Source of the DNA: Rhodovulum sp. ES.010
GTDB taxonomy: Bacteria; Pseudomonadota; Alphaproteobacteria; Rhodobacterales; Rhodobacteraceae
DNA length: 64,000 bases
Direction: 5' to 3'
Assembly: GCF_900142935.1 (NCBI RefSeq)
Contig: NZ_FSRS01000001.1
Span: forward strand, 196,001 to 260,000
Shown here: piece by piece, positions 10,878 through 19,577 of the stretch
How positions within the stretch are numbered: position 1 is the stretch's first letter
Layout: the number at the start of each line of letters is the position of its first letter
Notes under the pieces: generated by a model
Databases searched by the model: none
Told to the model about the DNA's origin: nothing
The model's input: only the letters and a program-made list of their open reading frames with translations
Translations under genes and position numbers: made by a program

Positions 10878-12092
10878 TCACTCGGTCACGCCGAACCGTT
10901 CGGTCCAGTCCGCCTCGATCCGCGTCATCCAGGACGGGTGCGGCTCGGGGAGGGCCGGGCCCAGCGCGTCCGGCGGCAGCGTCGCGATGCCGAGGTTCAG
11001 CGCGTCGAACCGAGCCCGGTCCGCCGCGCTCAGCTTGTTCATCGCCAGCACCGTGCCATAGCCCAGAACGTCGGGGTCCTGCGCGCGCGCCTGCGCCTCC
11101 GGGGACAGCAGGAAGTTGGCCAGCACCATCGCGCCGGCCTTGGCCGTGGCGTTGTAGGGGATCGCCACGAAGCTGGCATTGCCGATCGTGCCGCCCTCCG
11201 GCACGTAGGTGCGCACCGTATCGGGCAATTGACCGTTGGCGATGGCCGTCGAGGCTTCGCCCGGCGAGAAGGAAATCGCAAGGTCGATCTCGCCGTCGGC
11301 CATCATCTGCAACTGGCGCGGGCCGCTTGGCGGATAGGCGCGTCCCTCCCGCCAAAGATGTGGCGTGAGCCCCTCCAGGAACGCCCAGAGCGGTGCGGTG
11401 ACGTCGGTATAGTCCACTTCTCCCGCGGGCCGCTGCAACAGCGCCGGCTCCTCTGCCAGCCCGTAAAGCGCCTGTTTCAGAAAGGTGAGGCCCAGGAAAT
11501 CCGGCGGTTGCGGATAGGTGAACCGGCCGGGATTGGCCTCGGCCCAGGCCAGCAGGGCGGGCATGGTCCGCGGCGGCGCGGGCAGCCGCGCCGTGTCGTG
11601 GTAGAAGACCACTTGCGCCATCGCCCATGGGCTCTCCAGGCCGTCGGTGGGTACCGTGAAGTCGTTGGTGACCGCGGGCTTTCCCTCGATATCGACATAG
11701 CGCCAGTTGGGCAGGTCTTCCGCCCAGGGGCCGAACAGAAGGGCGTTCTCCTTCAGCGCCGAGAAGTTGGGTCCGTTGACCCAGACCAGGTCGATGGCGC
11801 TGCCCGTGTCCTTGCCGGCGGTCTTCTCGGCTAGCACCCGGCTGACGGCGTCGGCGGTATCGGCCAGCTTCACATGCTCCACCCGGACGCCGAAGCGGTC
11901 TTCCACCACTTCGCCGGCCCAGCGGATGAACGCGTTGGTGGCCGTCGCCCCGCCCCAGGCGTTCCAGTAGACGGTCTGGCCCCGTGCCTCGGCCAGAACC
12001 GCGTCCCAGTCGGCGGGATCGGGGTCGGCGCGACCCGGCGTCGAAAGGACCACGGCGACCAGCGCGGCCAGTCCGAGAAGGCGATGCAGCAT
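10878..12092 (-). CDS. ynjB: ABC importer periplasmic binding protein, YnjB-like
   Basis: A 404-residue extracellular solute-binding protein. A Sec signal peptide (MLHRLLGLAALVAVVLSTPGRA) is followed by YWNAWGGATATNAFIRWAG, a segment typical of the YnjB group. Further conserved blocks include VWVNGPNFSALK and FLLSPEAQARAQDP. The ribosome-binding site GGAGAG precedes ATG 12092. It is the first gene of ynjBCD. The ligand is not evident; thiamine, iron or organic cation have been suggested for relatives, but nothing here decides. The promoter must lie in 12093-12300, a region crowded with hairpins and repeats. Confidence 0.75.
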   Translation of the reverse strand: MLHRLLGLAALVAVVLSTPGRADPDPADWDAVLAEARGQTVYWNAWGGATATNAFIRWAGEVVEDRFGVRVEHVKLADTADAVSRVLAEKTAGKDTGSAIDLVWVNGPNFSALKENALLFGPWAEDLPNWRYVDIEGKPAVTNDFTVPTDGLESPWAMAQVVFYHDTARLPAPPRTMPALLAWAEANPGRFTYPQPPDFLGLTFLKQALYGLAEEPALLQRPAGEVDYTDVTAPLWAFLEGLTPHLWREGRAYPPSGPRQLQMMADGEIDLAISFSPGEASTAIANGQLPDTVRTYVPEGGTIGNASFVAIPYNATAKAGAMVLANFLLSPEAQARAQDPDVLGYGTVLAMNKLSAADRARFDALNLGIATLPPDALGPALPEPHPSWMTRIEADWTERFGVTE

Positions 12093-12185
12093 GACGGCTC
12101 TCCGGCAATGACTCCTACCGCCTTATGCCAAGACCGGGCGCCCGGACGAAATAGCGCGCGCACAAGAATCCGTGCACGCGGTCGT

Positions 12186-12204
12186 CTTCTTGGCAGAAAT
12201 ACTC
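12186..12204 (+). repeat. Dispersed repeat CTTCTTGGCnnnAATACTC, copy 1
   Basis: CTTCTTGGCAGAAATACTC. Two further copies occur at 49364-49382 and 62372-62390, both inverted, differing only at three central bases; a degenerate copy lies at 62943. This copy is followed by CCGCCGGAGG and then a large GC hairpin. Confidence 0.7.
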
Positions 12205-12213
12205 CCGCCGGAG

Positions 12214-12240
12214 GCGCGCGCGGGCCTTGGCCCGCGCGCC
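12214..12240. repeat. Strong GC inverted repeat
   Basis: GCGCGCGGGCC-tt-GGCCCGCGCGC gives an 11-bp stem with a 2-base loop. It lies between ynjB (start 12092, minus) and the ask terminator. It directly follows the dispersed repeat core, so it is probably part of that element rather than an independent terminator. Confidence 0.55.
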
Positions 12241-12241
12241 C

Positions 12242-12261
12242 CGCCCAACGCCGGACAAGCG
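12242..12261 (+). repeat. 20-base intergenic repeat, copy 2
   Basis: CGCCCAACGCCGGACAAGCG, 19 of 20 bases identical to 8498-8517 and in the same direction. It continues the element that starts with the dispersed repeat core at 12186. Confidence 0.6.
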
Positions 12262-12304
12262 CGGCATCCGCCGCGCGCCGGCCGGGGGCGGGAGGGCTCG
12301 AAAC

Positions 12305-12330
12305 GCGAAAGCCCCGCCGGGGCGGGGCCT
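12305..12330 (-). terminator. Rho-independent terminator of the ectoine operon
   Basis: GCCCCGCC-gg-GGCGGGGC at 12311-12328 lies 26 bases beyond the ask stop (minus strand). Read on the minus strand, the stem is followed by TTTCGCG. This is a good candidate end for ectABC-ask transcripts. Confidence 0.65.
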
Positions 12331-12353
12331 TCATCCGTCATCTGTCCGTCAGG

Positions 12354-13787
12354 TCACGCCGCGAGCCGCGGCTGGGACTTTTTTTCCTCGACGAGCACCG
12401 CATGCAGGGCGCGAATCGCGTCGTCCATCTGGCTGCGGGGCACCACGAACTGCGCGTCGACATCGCGGGTCGTCTGCTGCACCGCGACAAGTTCGATATC
12501 GGCCGCCTCCAGCGCGGCCAGCCCGCGCGACAGCACCTTCAGGCCCGACAGCTCGCGCCCTATCGCTGCAACCACTGCGAGGTTGCGCGCCTTGAGGGTG
12601 GCGTTCGGGAACCGCTCTTCCAGGTCGCGTTCCACGCGCCGTACCGATTTCAGCGGCGCGTTGACATAGTGCGTGATCGTGTTGGCGTTCGAGGTCTTAG
12701 CAACGATCCACACCTTGTGGCGCGTCAACACATCGAGGATGCCGCTGTCATACCCCTTCACGCCGACCATGTCCTGCTCGAACAGTTCCAGCGCGTAGAC
12801 GCCGAGCCCGGTCACCATCTCGACCCGCGGCTCTTCGGCCACGGCCTCGTCGATCAGGGTGCCCGGATCGTGCGGTTCGAAGGCGTTGGTCACGCGCAGC
12901 GGGATGCCGGCCTGGCGCAGCATCTTCGCGGCCTTGGGATGCACCGCCTCCATTCCCATGTTCGAGAGCTGGTCGGCCACGTCATAGTTGGTGTGGCCAA
13001 GCTTCACCACGTTTTCTTCCCCGACGATCTTGGGGTCGGCGGAGGAGAGGTGAAATTCCTTGTGGATTATGGCTTCGGCGGCACCGGTCAGCACCGCGAT
13101 CTTGGAAAACGTGACCTCGGAATAGCCGCGGTCGAACTCCTGCATCAGGCCCTCGGCGCATTGCGCGTAGCCGGTGACGATGGGCATCTCGCGCGTCAGG
13201 TCGACGTCGCGCAGCCCCTCGACGATCCGGTCCTCGAGGCTGTGGTCGCCCTCGTCGCGCCAGCCCGACAGGTCGATGAAGCGCGCGTCGACCCCGCGGC
13301 GGCGCAGCAGTGTCGCGGTCACGAAGGCCGAATGCGCTTCGCCGAGGCCCGAGAGCAGTTCGCGGATCACCGTCATGTGGCTGGCCAGGCGGAAATGGCC
13401 GTAGGAGCAGAGCCGCTGCAGATCGATCAGGCAAGAGCGCGCGCCTTCGATCCGCTCGCGCACGAAATCGTCCGCGGCGGCGCGGTCGCCGGGGTGGTCG
13501 AGGATCGCCCCATGCGCCTCGCGCATCGCCTCGGCCACGCGGTTCAGCGCGTCCGACCATCCCTGGTCGTTGTCCGCGTTGCAAAACAGCGCATAGACGC
13601 CCGGTTCGTCGGTCTTCTTGTGTTCGAGCAGCAGGTTGGTGATGCCGGCGAAGGCCGACACGACGAAGATGCGGTTGTAGAGATCGGCCCCCTCGCGGTC
13701 GTCGATGAAGAGCGTGTCGCACAGCTCGTGGACACGGCTCATGGAGGTGCCGCCGATCTTCTCGACGGTATGTCTGGGATGGGTCAC
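12354..13787 (-). CDS. ask: Ectoine-type aspartokinase
   Basis: A 477-residue aspartate kinase of the Ask_Ect subgroup that accompanies ectoine genes. It phosphorylates L-aspartate to feed aspartate semialdehyde into ectoine synthesis, presumably escaping normal lysine/threonine feedback. The N-terminus HTVEKIGGTSMS is the kinase ATP/aspartate signature. C-terminal ACT-type regulatory segments run from about residue 340 (MVGVKGYDSGIL, then VAAIGRELSGLKVLSRGLAALEAADIELVAVQQ). The start is GTG at 13787, chosen to keep the conserved N-terminus. It is the last gene of ectABC-ask, 52 bases after ectC, with a terminator downstream. Confidence 0.9.
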   Translation of the reverse strand: MTHPRHTVEKIGGTSMSRVHELCDTLFIDDREGADLYNRIFVVSAFAGITNLLLEHKKTDEPGVYALFCNADNDQGWSDALNRVAEAMREAHGAILDHPGDRAAADDFVRERIEGARSCLIDLQRLCSYGHFRLASHMTVIRELLSGLGEAHSAFVTATLLRRRGVDARFIDLSGWRDEGDHSLEDRIVEGLRDVDLTREMPIVTGYAQCAEGLMQEFDRGYSEVTFSKIAVLTGAAEAIIHKEFHLSSADPKIVGEENVVKLGHTNYDVADQLSNMGMEAVHPKAAKMLRQAGIPLRVTNAFEPHDPGTLIDEAVAEEPRVEMVTGLGVYALELFEQDMVGVKGYDSGILDVLTRHKVWIVAKTSNANTITHYVNAPLKSVRRVERDLEERFPNATLKARNLAVVAAIGRELSGLKVLSRGLAALEAADIELVAVQQTTRDVDAQFVVPRSQMDDAIRALHAVLVEEKKSQPRLAA

Positions 13788-13839
13788 TGTATCTCGCGCC
13801 GCCCGGGTTGGCCCCGGGGGCGTCCTCGTTCTGGAATGG

Positions 13840-14235
13840 TCAGCCGGAAAGCTCGTCTGCCGAGGCGTAGGAGCCGTCTTCGCGGTGAACCTCGGTGCCT
13901 GTCACCGGCGGGTTGAAGCAGCACGCCATCACCAGGTCTTCGTCGGCGCGGATCGTGTGCTTGTCATGCTGGTCGAGCGCATACATCACGCCGGGCCGGA
14001 TATTGAAGGTCTCGCCGCTGGCAAGATCGGTGATCTGACCGCGCCCCGAGATGCAGTAGACGCTCTCGAAGTGGTTCTTGTAGTGGAACGTGTGCTCGCT
14101 GCCGGCATAGAGCGTGGTGATGTGGAACGAAAACCCCATCCCGTCATCTGCCAGTAACATCCGCACGGAGGTCCACTGGGCGTCCGAGATCGCGCGGCTC
14201 GTGTCCTTGAGCTTGTGAAAGTCGCGTACAATCAT
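13840..14235 (-). CDS. ectC: L-ectoine synthase
   Basis: A 131-residue cupin enzyme that cyclises N-gamma-acetyl-2,4-diaminobutyrate to ectoine in the cytoplasm. Recognisable blocks are MIVRDFHKLKDT, GMGFSFHITTLYAGSEHTFHYKNH (metal-binding His/Glu/Tyr area) and GVMYALDQHDKHTIRADEDL. The length is normal for EctC. The ATG at 14235 is preceded by GGAG, which overlaps the end of ectB (gap 4 bases), so the two are likely co-translated. Confidence 0.95.
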   Translation of the reverse strand: MIVRDFHKLKDTSRAISDAQWTSVRMLLADDGMGFSFHITTLYAGSEHTFHYKNHFESVYCISGRGQITDLASGETFNIRPGVMYALDQHDKHTIRADEDLVMACCFNPPVTGTEVHREDGSYASADELSG

Positions 14236-14239
14236 TGGT

Positions 14240-15529
14240 TCACTCCGCCGCCACGTTAAAAGGGAGCAGCGTCTCCACAGACTGGTCGAGTATGTCGAGC
14301 CCGGCGCGGAACTCCTCCATCGGGATGGTCAGCGGCGCCAGAACCTTGACCACCTCGTCATGGGCGCCCGAGGTCTCGATGATCAGACCGCGGCGAAAGC
14401 ATTCCGCGCAGATCCGGTCGGCCAGTTCGCCGCTGCCCACATCGACGCCGCGCATCATTCCGCGCCCCTTGATCCGGGCGCCTTCGATCCGGGCGGCGAT
14501 GTTGTGCAGCCGTTCTTCGAGGACCTGCGACTTGAGCGCGATCTGGTTGCGCAGCGTGTCATCCGACCAGAATTTCTCCAGCGCGACCTTCGCGGTCACG
14601 AAGGCATGGGTGTTTCCGCGGAACGTGCCGTTGTGCTCGGCCGGTTTCCAGATGTCATGCTCGGGGCGCACAAGCGTGCAGGCAAAGGGCAGCCCGAAGC
14701 CCGACAGCGATTTCGCCAGCGTCACCATGTCCGGCTCGACGCCCATATGGTCGAAGCTGAAGAAGCTGCCGGTCCGGCCCATGCCAGCCTGGATGTCGTC
14801 CACGATGAGCAGCGCGCCGTGCTGTTTCGCCAGCCGGGCGATTCCCTGCACCCATTCGCAGGACGCGGCATTGAGCCCGCCTTCGCCCTGCACGAGTTCA
14901 ACGATGAAGGCCGCGGGCGGCTCGATCCCGGACGAGGGGTTCGACAGCAGCGTGTCGGCCAGTTCCAGCGTGTCGACGTCGTCGCCCATGCTGTTCTCGT
15001 AGGGCAGGTGGGTCACGTCGGGCAGCGACACGCCGCCACCGCCCGCGCGCTTGCCGCGGTTGCCGGTCAGCGCCAGGGCCCCCAGCGTCATGCCGTGGAA
15101 GCCGTTGGTGAAGGCGACGACATTCTTGCGGCCCGTCACCTTGCGGGCGAGCTTGATCGCCGCCTCGACGGCGTTGGTGCCCGTCGGACCGGTCATCATC
15201 ACACGGTGATCCATGCCGCGAGGCTTGAGGATCAGGTGCTCGAACGTCTCCAGGAACGCCGCCTTCTCCTCGGTATGCATGTCGAGCGCGTGCGCGATGC
15301 CGTCGCGCTGGATGTGGTCCAGCAGCGCCGCTTTCATGTCCGGGTCGTTATGCCCATAGTTCAGCGACGAGCATCCGGCAAGGAAGTCGATATAGGTGTT
15401 GCCGTCGGCATCCGTCAGCGTCGCACCCTGTGCCTTGGAAAAGCTCACGGGGAAGCTGCGGCAGTAGGAGCGCACCTCGGATTCGCGGCGGGAATAGATA
15501 TTTGTTTCGGCTGTCTCGACAGTCGACAT
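14240..15529 (-). CDS. ectB: Diaminobutyrate-2-oxoglutarate transaminase
   Basis: A 429-residue class III PLP aminotransferase that converts aspartate semialdehyde to 2,4-diaminobutyrate using glutamate. Typical features are FLAGCSSLNYGHNDP, MTGPTGTNAVEAAIKLAR, LIVDDIQAGMGRTGSFFSF and the PLP lysine in TLAKSLSG. The start ATG 15529 gives MSTVETAETNIYSRRESEVRSY, as expected for EctB. It is the second gene in ectABC-ask, 60 bases after ectA. Confidence 0.95.
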   Translation of the reverse strand: MSTVETAETNIYSRRESEVRSYCRSFPVSFSKAQGATLTDADGNTYIDFLAGCSSLNYGHNDPDMKAALLDHIQRDGIAHALDMHTEEKAAFLETFEHLILKPRGMDHRVMMTGPTGTNAVEAAIKLARKVTGRKNVVAFTNGFHGMTLGALALTGNRGKRAGGGGVSLPDVTHLPYENSMGDDVDTLELADTLLSNPSSGIEPPAAFIVELVQGEGGLNAASCEWVQGIARLAKQHGALLIVDDIQAGMGRTGSFFSFDHMGVEPDMVTLAKSLSGFGLPFACTLVRPEHDIWKPAEHNGTFRGNTHAFVTAKVALEKFWSDDTLRNQIALKSQVLEERLHNIAARIEGARIKGRGMMRGVDVGSGELADRICAECFRRGLIIETSGAHDEVVKVLAPLTIPMEEFRAGLDILDQSVETLLPFNVAAE

Positions 15530-15589
15530 GGGGGATCCTTTTGATCTCTCTCTCGTGAAACGGGCGGGCTGCGTCGGTCGCGCGGCGCG

Positions 15590-16129
15590 TCACGCCGCCT
15601 TCTGCAGCGCCTCGGCAAGCCGGATGGTGACCATGTGCTCGGTCGCATGGCGGCCTTGGAAGTGATCGTCGCGGGTGTAGTGCGGTTCGTCGACCAGCGT
15701 CGCGCCCAGCCGGCGCGCGAACCCGCGGAAGAGGCCCCAAGAGGCCCGATTGTCGGGCGTGATAGTCGTCTGCAGGCGCATCACGCCATCACATGCCTCA
15801 CGCTCCAGTAGTTCCAGGAGCATCTTGCGGCCAAGGCCCCGGCCCCGGGCCTTGTCGGACACGGCAACCTGCCAGACGAAGAGCGTGTCCGGGTCCGACG
15901 GCACGCGATAAGCCGAAATCCAGCCGACCACTTGCCCCTCAATCTCGGACAGGATGCAGGTGTCGCGAAAATGGTCGCACTGCAACAGGTTGCAATACAT
16001 CGAGTTCTCGTCGAGCGGCTTACAATCGCGGATCAGTGACCACACTGCCGCGCCGTCCTCGTCGGTCGGTACGCGGAAAGAGATGGGGGCGTCCTTGGCA
16101 AGCGGCTTCGTGTCGATGCTCTCGGTCAT
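15590..16129 (-). CDS. ectA: Diaminobutyrate acetyltransferase
   Basis: A 179-residue GNAT enzyme that acetylates 2,4-diaminobutyrate with acetyl-CoA, the first dedicated ectoine step. The EctA signature FRVPTDEDGAAVWSLI, YCNLLQCDHFRDTCILSE and the acetyl-CoA loop ARGRGLGRKML are visible. The ATG at 16129 is preceded by AGGAGCAG. It is the first gene of the operon. The promoter and operator lie 31-68 bases upstream. Confidence 0.95.
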   Translation of the reverse strand: MTESIDTKPLAKDAPISFRVPTDEDGAAVWSLIRDCKPLDENSMYCNLLQCDHFRDTCILSEIEGQVVGWISAYRVPSDPDTLFVWQVAVSDKARGRGLGRKMLLELLEREACDGVMRLQTTITPDNRASWGLFRGFARRLGATLVDEPHYTRDDHFQGRHATEHMVTIRLAEALQKAA

Positions 16130-16159
16130 CTGCTCCTGTCCTCCGTTCGTTCGCAGTGA

Positions 16160-16197
16160 GATATATGCTTAGCCACATGAAATTTCAACAGGCTAAG
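16160..16197 (-). promoter_or_regulatory. ectA promoter with overlapping palindromic operator
   Basis: On the minus strand, TTGAAA (16188-16183) and TATATC (16165-16160) are separated by exactly 17 bases, a good sigma70-type promoter. A 30-base dyad covers 16168-16197: outer arms CTTAGCC/GGCTAAG and an inner perfect palindrome TGAAATTTCA, with 3-base spacers. The dyad spans the -35 and the spacer, a repressor position. It lies next to the divergent marR-type gene, so it is the probable EctR operator. Confidence 0.65.
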
Positions 16198-16382
16198 TTT
16201 TTTGGCGGGGACGCCTTGCAAACGCCGAAGTTTAAGGCAAAAAAATGTTAACAAGGCTGTTCGGAGCGGGTCTGGCGCGGTACGAATCGGCGAGTGCGGC
16301 GCTTAGGCCATCAAATCTTCGCCCTCTTGCGCAGCGGGGGCGATTGGTGGAAACGCAGCGCAGCTAGGGTGAAGGAGAGGCC

Positions 16383-16868
16383 GTGAAACGTTCGGATATC
16401 AGTCTGATCGCCCTGCGCCGCATCCTGCGCGCGACCGAGCTTTACGGGCGCGAACTAGCCAGGGCGGCGGGGCTGACGCCGGTGCAGATCCGGGTGCTGC
16501 AGATCGTGGCCGAAACGGGCATGAGCACGCCCAAGACCATCGCCGCGCGGATGGGCGTGGCGCAGGCCACGATGACGACGCTTATCGACCGGCTGGTCGC
16601 CAAGGGGCTCGTCGAGCGCCGGAGGTCCGAAACCGACCGGCGCCAGATGAACATCTTCATCACGCCCGCGGGCCGCGAAGTGATCGAGCGCGCGCCCGAC
16701 CCGCTGCACGACCGCTATGTCGAGGCCTTCGATCGTCTGCCGGACTGGGAGCAGGCGATGCTTGTTGCCGCGCTGGAGCGCGTCGCGGCACTGCTGCACG
16801 CCGGTCACCTCGATGCGGCCCCGGTTCTGGACCTCGGCGACATCCGGAAGAACCCGCCCGCGAGTTGA
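16383..16868 (+). CDS. ectR: MarR-family regulator of the ectoine operon
   Basis: A 161-residue MarR-family winged-helix protein. Helices around GLTPVQIRVLQIVAE lead to the recognition segment TIAARMGVAQATMTTLIDRL and a wing GLVERRRSETDRRQMNIFITPAG. It starts at GTG 16383 after AAGGAGAG and is transcribed away from ectA. The same arrangement is known for EctR1 in halotolerant methylotrophs, where it represses ectABC-ask. By position it should bind the dyad at 16168-16197. The inducing signal (osmotic or other) is not visible from sequence. Confidence 0.75.
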   Translation: MKRSDISLIALRRILRATELYGRELARAAGLTPVQIRVLQIVAETGMSTPKTIAARMGVAQATMTTLIDRLVAKGLVERRRSETDRRQMNIFITPAGREVIERAPDPLHDRYVEAFDRLPDWEQAMLVAALERVAALLHAGHLDAAPVLDLGDIRKNPPAS

Positions 16869-17001
16869 CGCCCGACCGTGGCTCGGCATTAACCGAGGGC
16901 GGTCCGATAATGCGCTATCCCTTGCAGGGGTCCGGGCGCGGCACTAAGACTCGCCAAGTCCCAAGGGCAGTCCCATCGCCCGAACTTCATGAGGCAGGCA
17001 C

Positions 17002-17628
17002 ATGACCGATCCGATCGAGCACTACATGAACAACCTCGTGCCCATGGTGGTCGAGCAGACCTCGCGCGGCGAGCGGGCCTACGACATCTTCTCGCGCCTT
17101 CTGAAAGAGCGGATCATCTTCATCACCGGGCCGGTGCATGACGGCATGTCGAGCCTGATCGTGGCCCAGCTGCTGCACCTGGAGGCCGAGAACCCGTCCA
17201 AGGACATCTCGATGTACATCAACAGCCCCGGAGGCGTGGTGACCTCGGGGCTGTCGATCTACGACACGATGCAGTACATCAAGCCCAAGGTCTCGACGCT
17301 CGTGGTCGGGCAGGCGGCCTCGATGGGCTCGTTGCTGCTTGCCGCGGGCGCGCCGGGCATGCGCTTCTCGCTGCCGAATTCGCGGATCATGGTCCACCAG
17401 CCCTCGGGCGGCTACCAGGGGCAGGCGACCGACATCATGATTCACGCGCAGGAAACGCAGAAGCTTAAAGACCGCCTTAACCAGATCTACGTCAAGCATA
17501 CTGGCCAAGACCTGCAGACGGTGGTTGACGCGCTGGAGCGCGATAACTTCATGGATGCCGAGGCCGCCAAGGAGTGGGGCCTAATCGACGAGATCGTCGA
17601 AAGCCGCGCGGCGGTGGACGGCGCCTAG
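17002..17628 (+). CDS. clpP: ATP-dependent Clp protease proteolytic subunit
   Basis: A 208-residue ClpP. The catalytic Ser107 lies in GQAASMGS and His132 in [11 protein letters not shown]. The N-terminal [20 protein letters not shown] is the conserved processing and axial-loop region. It forms a 14-mer barrel that degrades proteins fed by ClpX or ClpA. It is followed 145 bases later by clpX in the same direction, the normal pairing. Confidence 0.97.
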   Translation: MTDPIEHYMNNLVPMVVEQTSRGERAYDIFSRLLKERIIFITGPVHDGMSSLIVAQLLHLEAENPSKDISMYINSPGGVVTSGLSIYDTMQYIKPKVSTLVVGQAASMGSLLLAAGAPGMRFSLPNSRIMVHQPSGGYQGQATDIMIHAQETQKLKDRLNQIYVKHTGQDLQTVVDALERDNFMDAEAAKEWGLIDEIVESRAAVDGA

Positions 17629-17773
17629 GACCGGGGCGCCTCCTCACGCGGAACGGCGTCGGGGAATTTGGCGTTGTGCCTTGAAGGGGACTGGCCTACG
17701 CTGGCCCCCGGGCATGGGGCATCCGGGCACGCGGCTCGGAAGGGCAGAGAACGGACGACCGCAGAGGACGGAA

Positions 17774-19036
17774 ATGGCGACGACTTCAGGCAGCGACTCC
17801 AAGAACACGCTCTATTGCTCGTTCTGCGGCAAGAGCCAGCACGAAGTGCGCAAGTTGATCGCCGGGCCGACGGTGTTCATCTGCGACGAATGCGTTGAAC
17901 TCTGCATGGATATCATCCGGGAGGAGACCAAGTCCTCCGGGCTGAAATCCTCCGACGGCGTCCCCTCGCCGAAGGATATCTGTGAGGTGCTGGACGATTA
18001 CGTGATCGGCCAGGCCCATGCCAAGCGCGTGCTCTCGGTGGCGGTGCACAACCACTACAAGCGGCTAAACCACGCCGGGAAGTCCGAGATCGAGTTGGCG
18101 AAGTCGAACATCCTGCTGATCGGCCCCACAGGCTGTGGCAAGACGCTGCTGGCCCAGACCTTGGCCCGTATCCTCGACGTGCCCTTCACCATGGCCGACG
18201 CCACGACGCTGACCGAGGCGGGCTATGTGGGCGAGGATGTCGAGAACATCATCCTCAAGCTCCTGCAGGCGTCGGAATACAATGTCGAGCGCGCGCAGCG
18301 CGGCATTGTCTATATCGACGAGGTCGACAAGATCACGCGCAAGTCCGACAACCCCTCTATCACCCGCGACGTGTCGGGTGAGGGCGTGCAGCAGGCGCTG
18401 TTGAAAATCATGGAGGGCACCGTCGCCTCGGTACCGCCCCAAGGCGGGCGCAAGCACCCGCAGCAGGAATTCCTGCAGGTGGATACCACGAACATCCTGT
18501 TCATCTGCGGTGGCGCCTTCGCCGGGCTGGAGAAGATCATCGCCCAGCGCGGCAAGGGCTCGGCGATCGGCTTCGGCGCCGATGTCAAGGCTGACGATAC
18601 CCGCGGCGTGGGCGAGATGTTCCGCGAACTGGAGCCCGAGGACCTTCTGAAGTTCGGGCTGATCCCCGAGTTCGTCGGCCGCCTCCCCGTGATCGCGACG
18701 TTGCAAGACCTTGATGAGGACGCGTTGGTTTCCATCCTGACCGAGCCCAAGAACGCGTTGGTCAAGCAGTACCAGCGACTGTTCGACCTCGAGGATGTCA
18801 AGCTCACCTTCACCGACGATGCGCTCATGGCGATCGCGAAGCGTGCCATTGCCCGGAAGACCGGGGCGCGGGGGCTGCGCTCGATCATGGAAGACATCCT
18901 GCTGGATACCATGTTCGACCTGCCGGGAATGGAAGGCGTCGAGGAGGTCGTGGTCAACGAAGAGGCGGTGTCGGTCGACGCGGCGCCTCTCATGATCTAT
19001 GCCGACCAGAAGAAGGAAGGCGCGACGGCGGGCTGA
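17774..19036 (+). CDS. clpX: ATP-dependent Clp protease ATP-binding subunit ClpX
   Basis: A 420-residue AAA+ unfoldase. An N-terminal zinc-binding domain ([12 protein letters not shown], then [10 protein letters not shown]) recognises substrates and adaptors. Walker A is [11 protein letters not shown], Walker [10 protein letters not shown], and the substrate-gripping pore loop contains GYVGEDVE. The C-terminal region ([16 protein letters not shown]) is typical. The start at 17774 ([19 protein letters not shown]) was preferred over a longer upstream frame because homologous sequence begins there and GGACGGAA precedes it. Confidence 0.97.
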   Translation: MATTSGSDSKNTLYCSFCGKSQHEVRKLIAGPTVFICDECVELCMDIIREETKSSGLKSSDGVPSPKDICEVLDDYVIGQAHAKRVLSVAVHNHYKRLNHAGKSEIELAKSNILLIGPTGCGKTLLAQTLARILDVPFTMADATTLTEAGYVGEDVENIILKLLQASEYNVERAQRGIVYIDEVDKITRKSDNPSITRDVSGEGVQQALLKIMEGTVASVPPQGGRKHPQQEFLQVDTTNILFICGGAFAGLEKIIAQRGKGSAIGFGADVKADDTRGVGEMFRELEPEDLLKFGLIPEFVGRLPVIATLQDLDEDALVSILTEPKNALVKQYQRLFDLEDVKLTFTDDALMAIAKRAIARKTGARGLRSIMEDILLDTMFDLPGMEGVEEVVVNEEAVSVDAAPLMIYADQKKEGATAG

Positions 19037-19577
19037 GCCCAAGCCATGCCGCCCTGTGCGTCCCGAAAACGGTCATCACACGATGACCGCCACCTTTCTC
19101 CTCCAGATTCAACTCGCTCGGCGCCTAGGGGGCGCCGGGCTCTTTCACCCCGAGTGGACCGCGTCGACCGTGAGGCCCGCCGTCTCTGGGCTACCGGGTG
19201 TGCGTGGTCCGTGGTCGCGTGCGGGCCCCTCTCGATGTCAGGGCCGACACAGGCGGCCAGCAGTTCTATCACGCAGCCCATGCGATTGGGGGGCGGCGCT
19301 TGCGCGCTCCGGACGCCGGTGAGGGCGCCTCGAACGTGACGGTCGGCGACCACAAGTGACGGTTCCTCGGCGCGGCAACTCGCTGCTTGACGACTTAGGT
19401 CTAAGGTGTCCTGCAAGGGGCGGAGACGGCTGCCGGACGACAGCTTGTCACCCGTCCGCGATCGGATCGTTTGAACTCGTGCCCCATTTCGGCGGGACGA
19501 GTAATCCTACGATCCGTGTTCATCCCTCATTCGGGGCGATGCACGCCGATGCATGGCCCCGTCTGCGCATCTTGCCC
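19037..19577. other. Gene-free stretch between clpX and the chemoreceptor gene
   Basis: 541 bases between the convergent clpX and chemoreceptor genes. Apart from the hairpin at 19116-19140, no convincing coding frame (no ribosome-binding site with homologous protein), tRNA or known RNA motif was recognised. Composition is slightly less GC-skewed than in the flanking genes. Confidence 0.5.
19116..19146 (+). terminator. Hairpin downstream of clpX
   Basis: GCTCGGCGCC-taggg-GGCGCCGGGC is a 10-bp stem with one G-T pair and a 5-base loop, followed by TCTTTC. It lies about 80 bases beyond the clpX stop, a plausible weak intrinsic terminator. Confidence 0.5.

Noticed and set aside
19037..19577. Possible structured RNA after clpX
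   Set aside because: No tRNA T-loop, tmRNA tag sequence or RNase P core could be recognised; only one hairpin is convincing.
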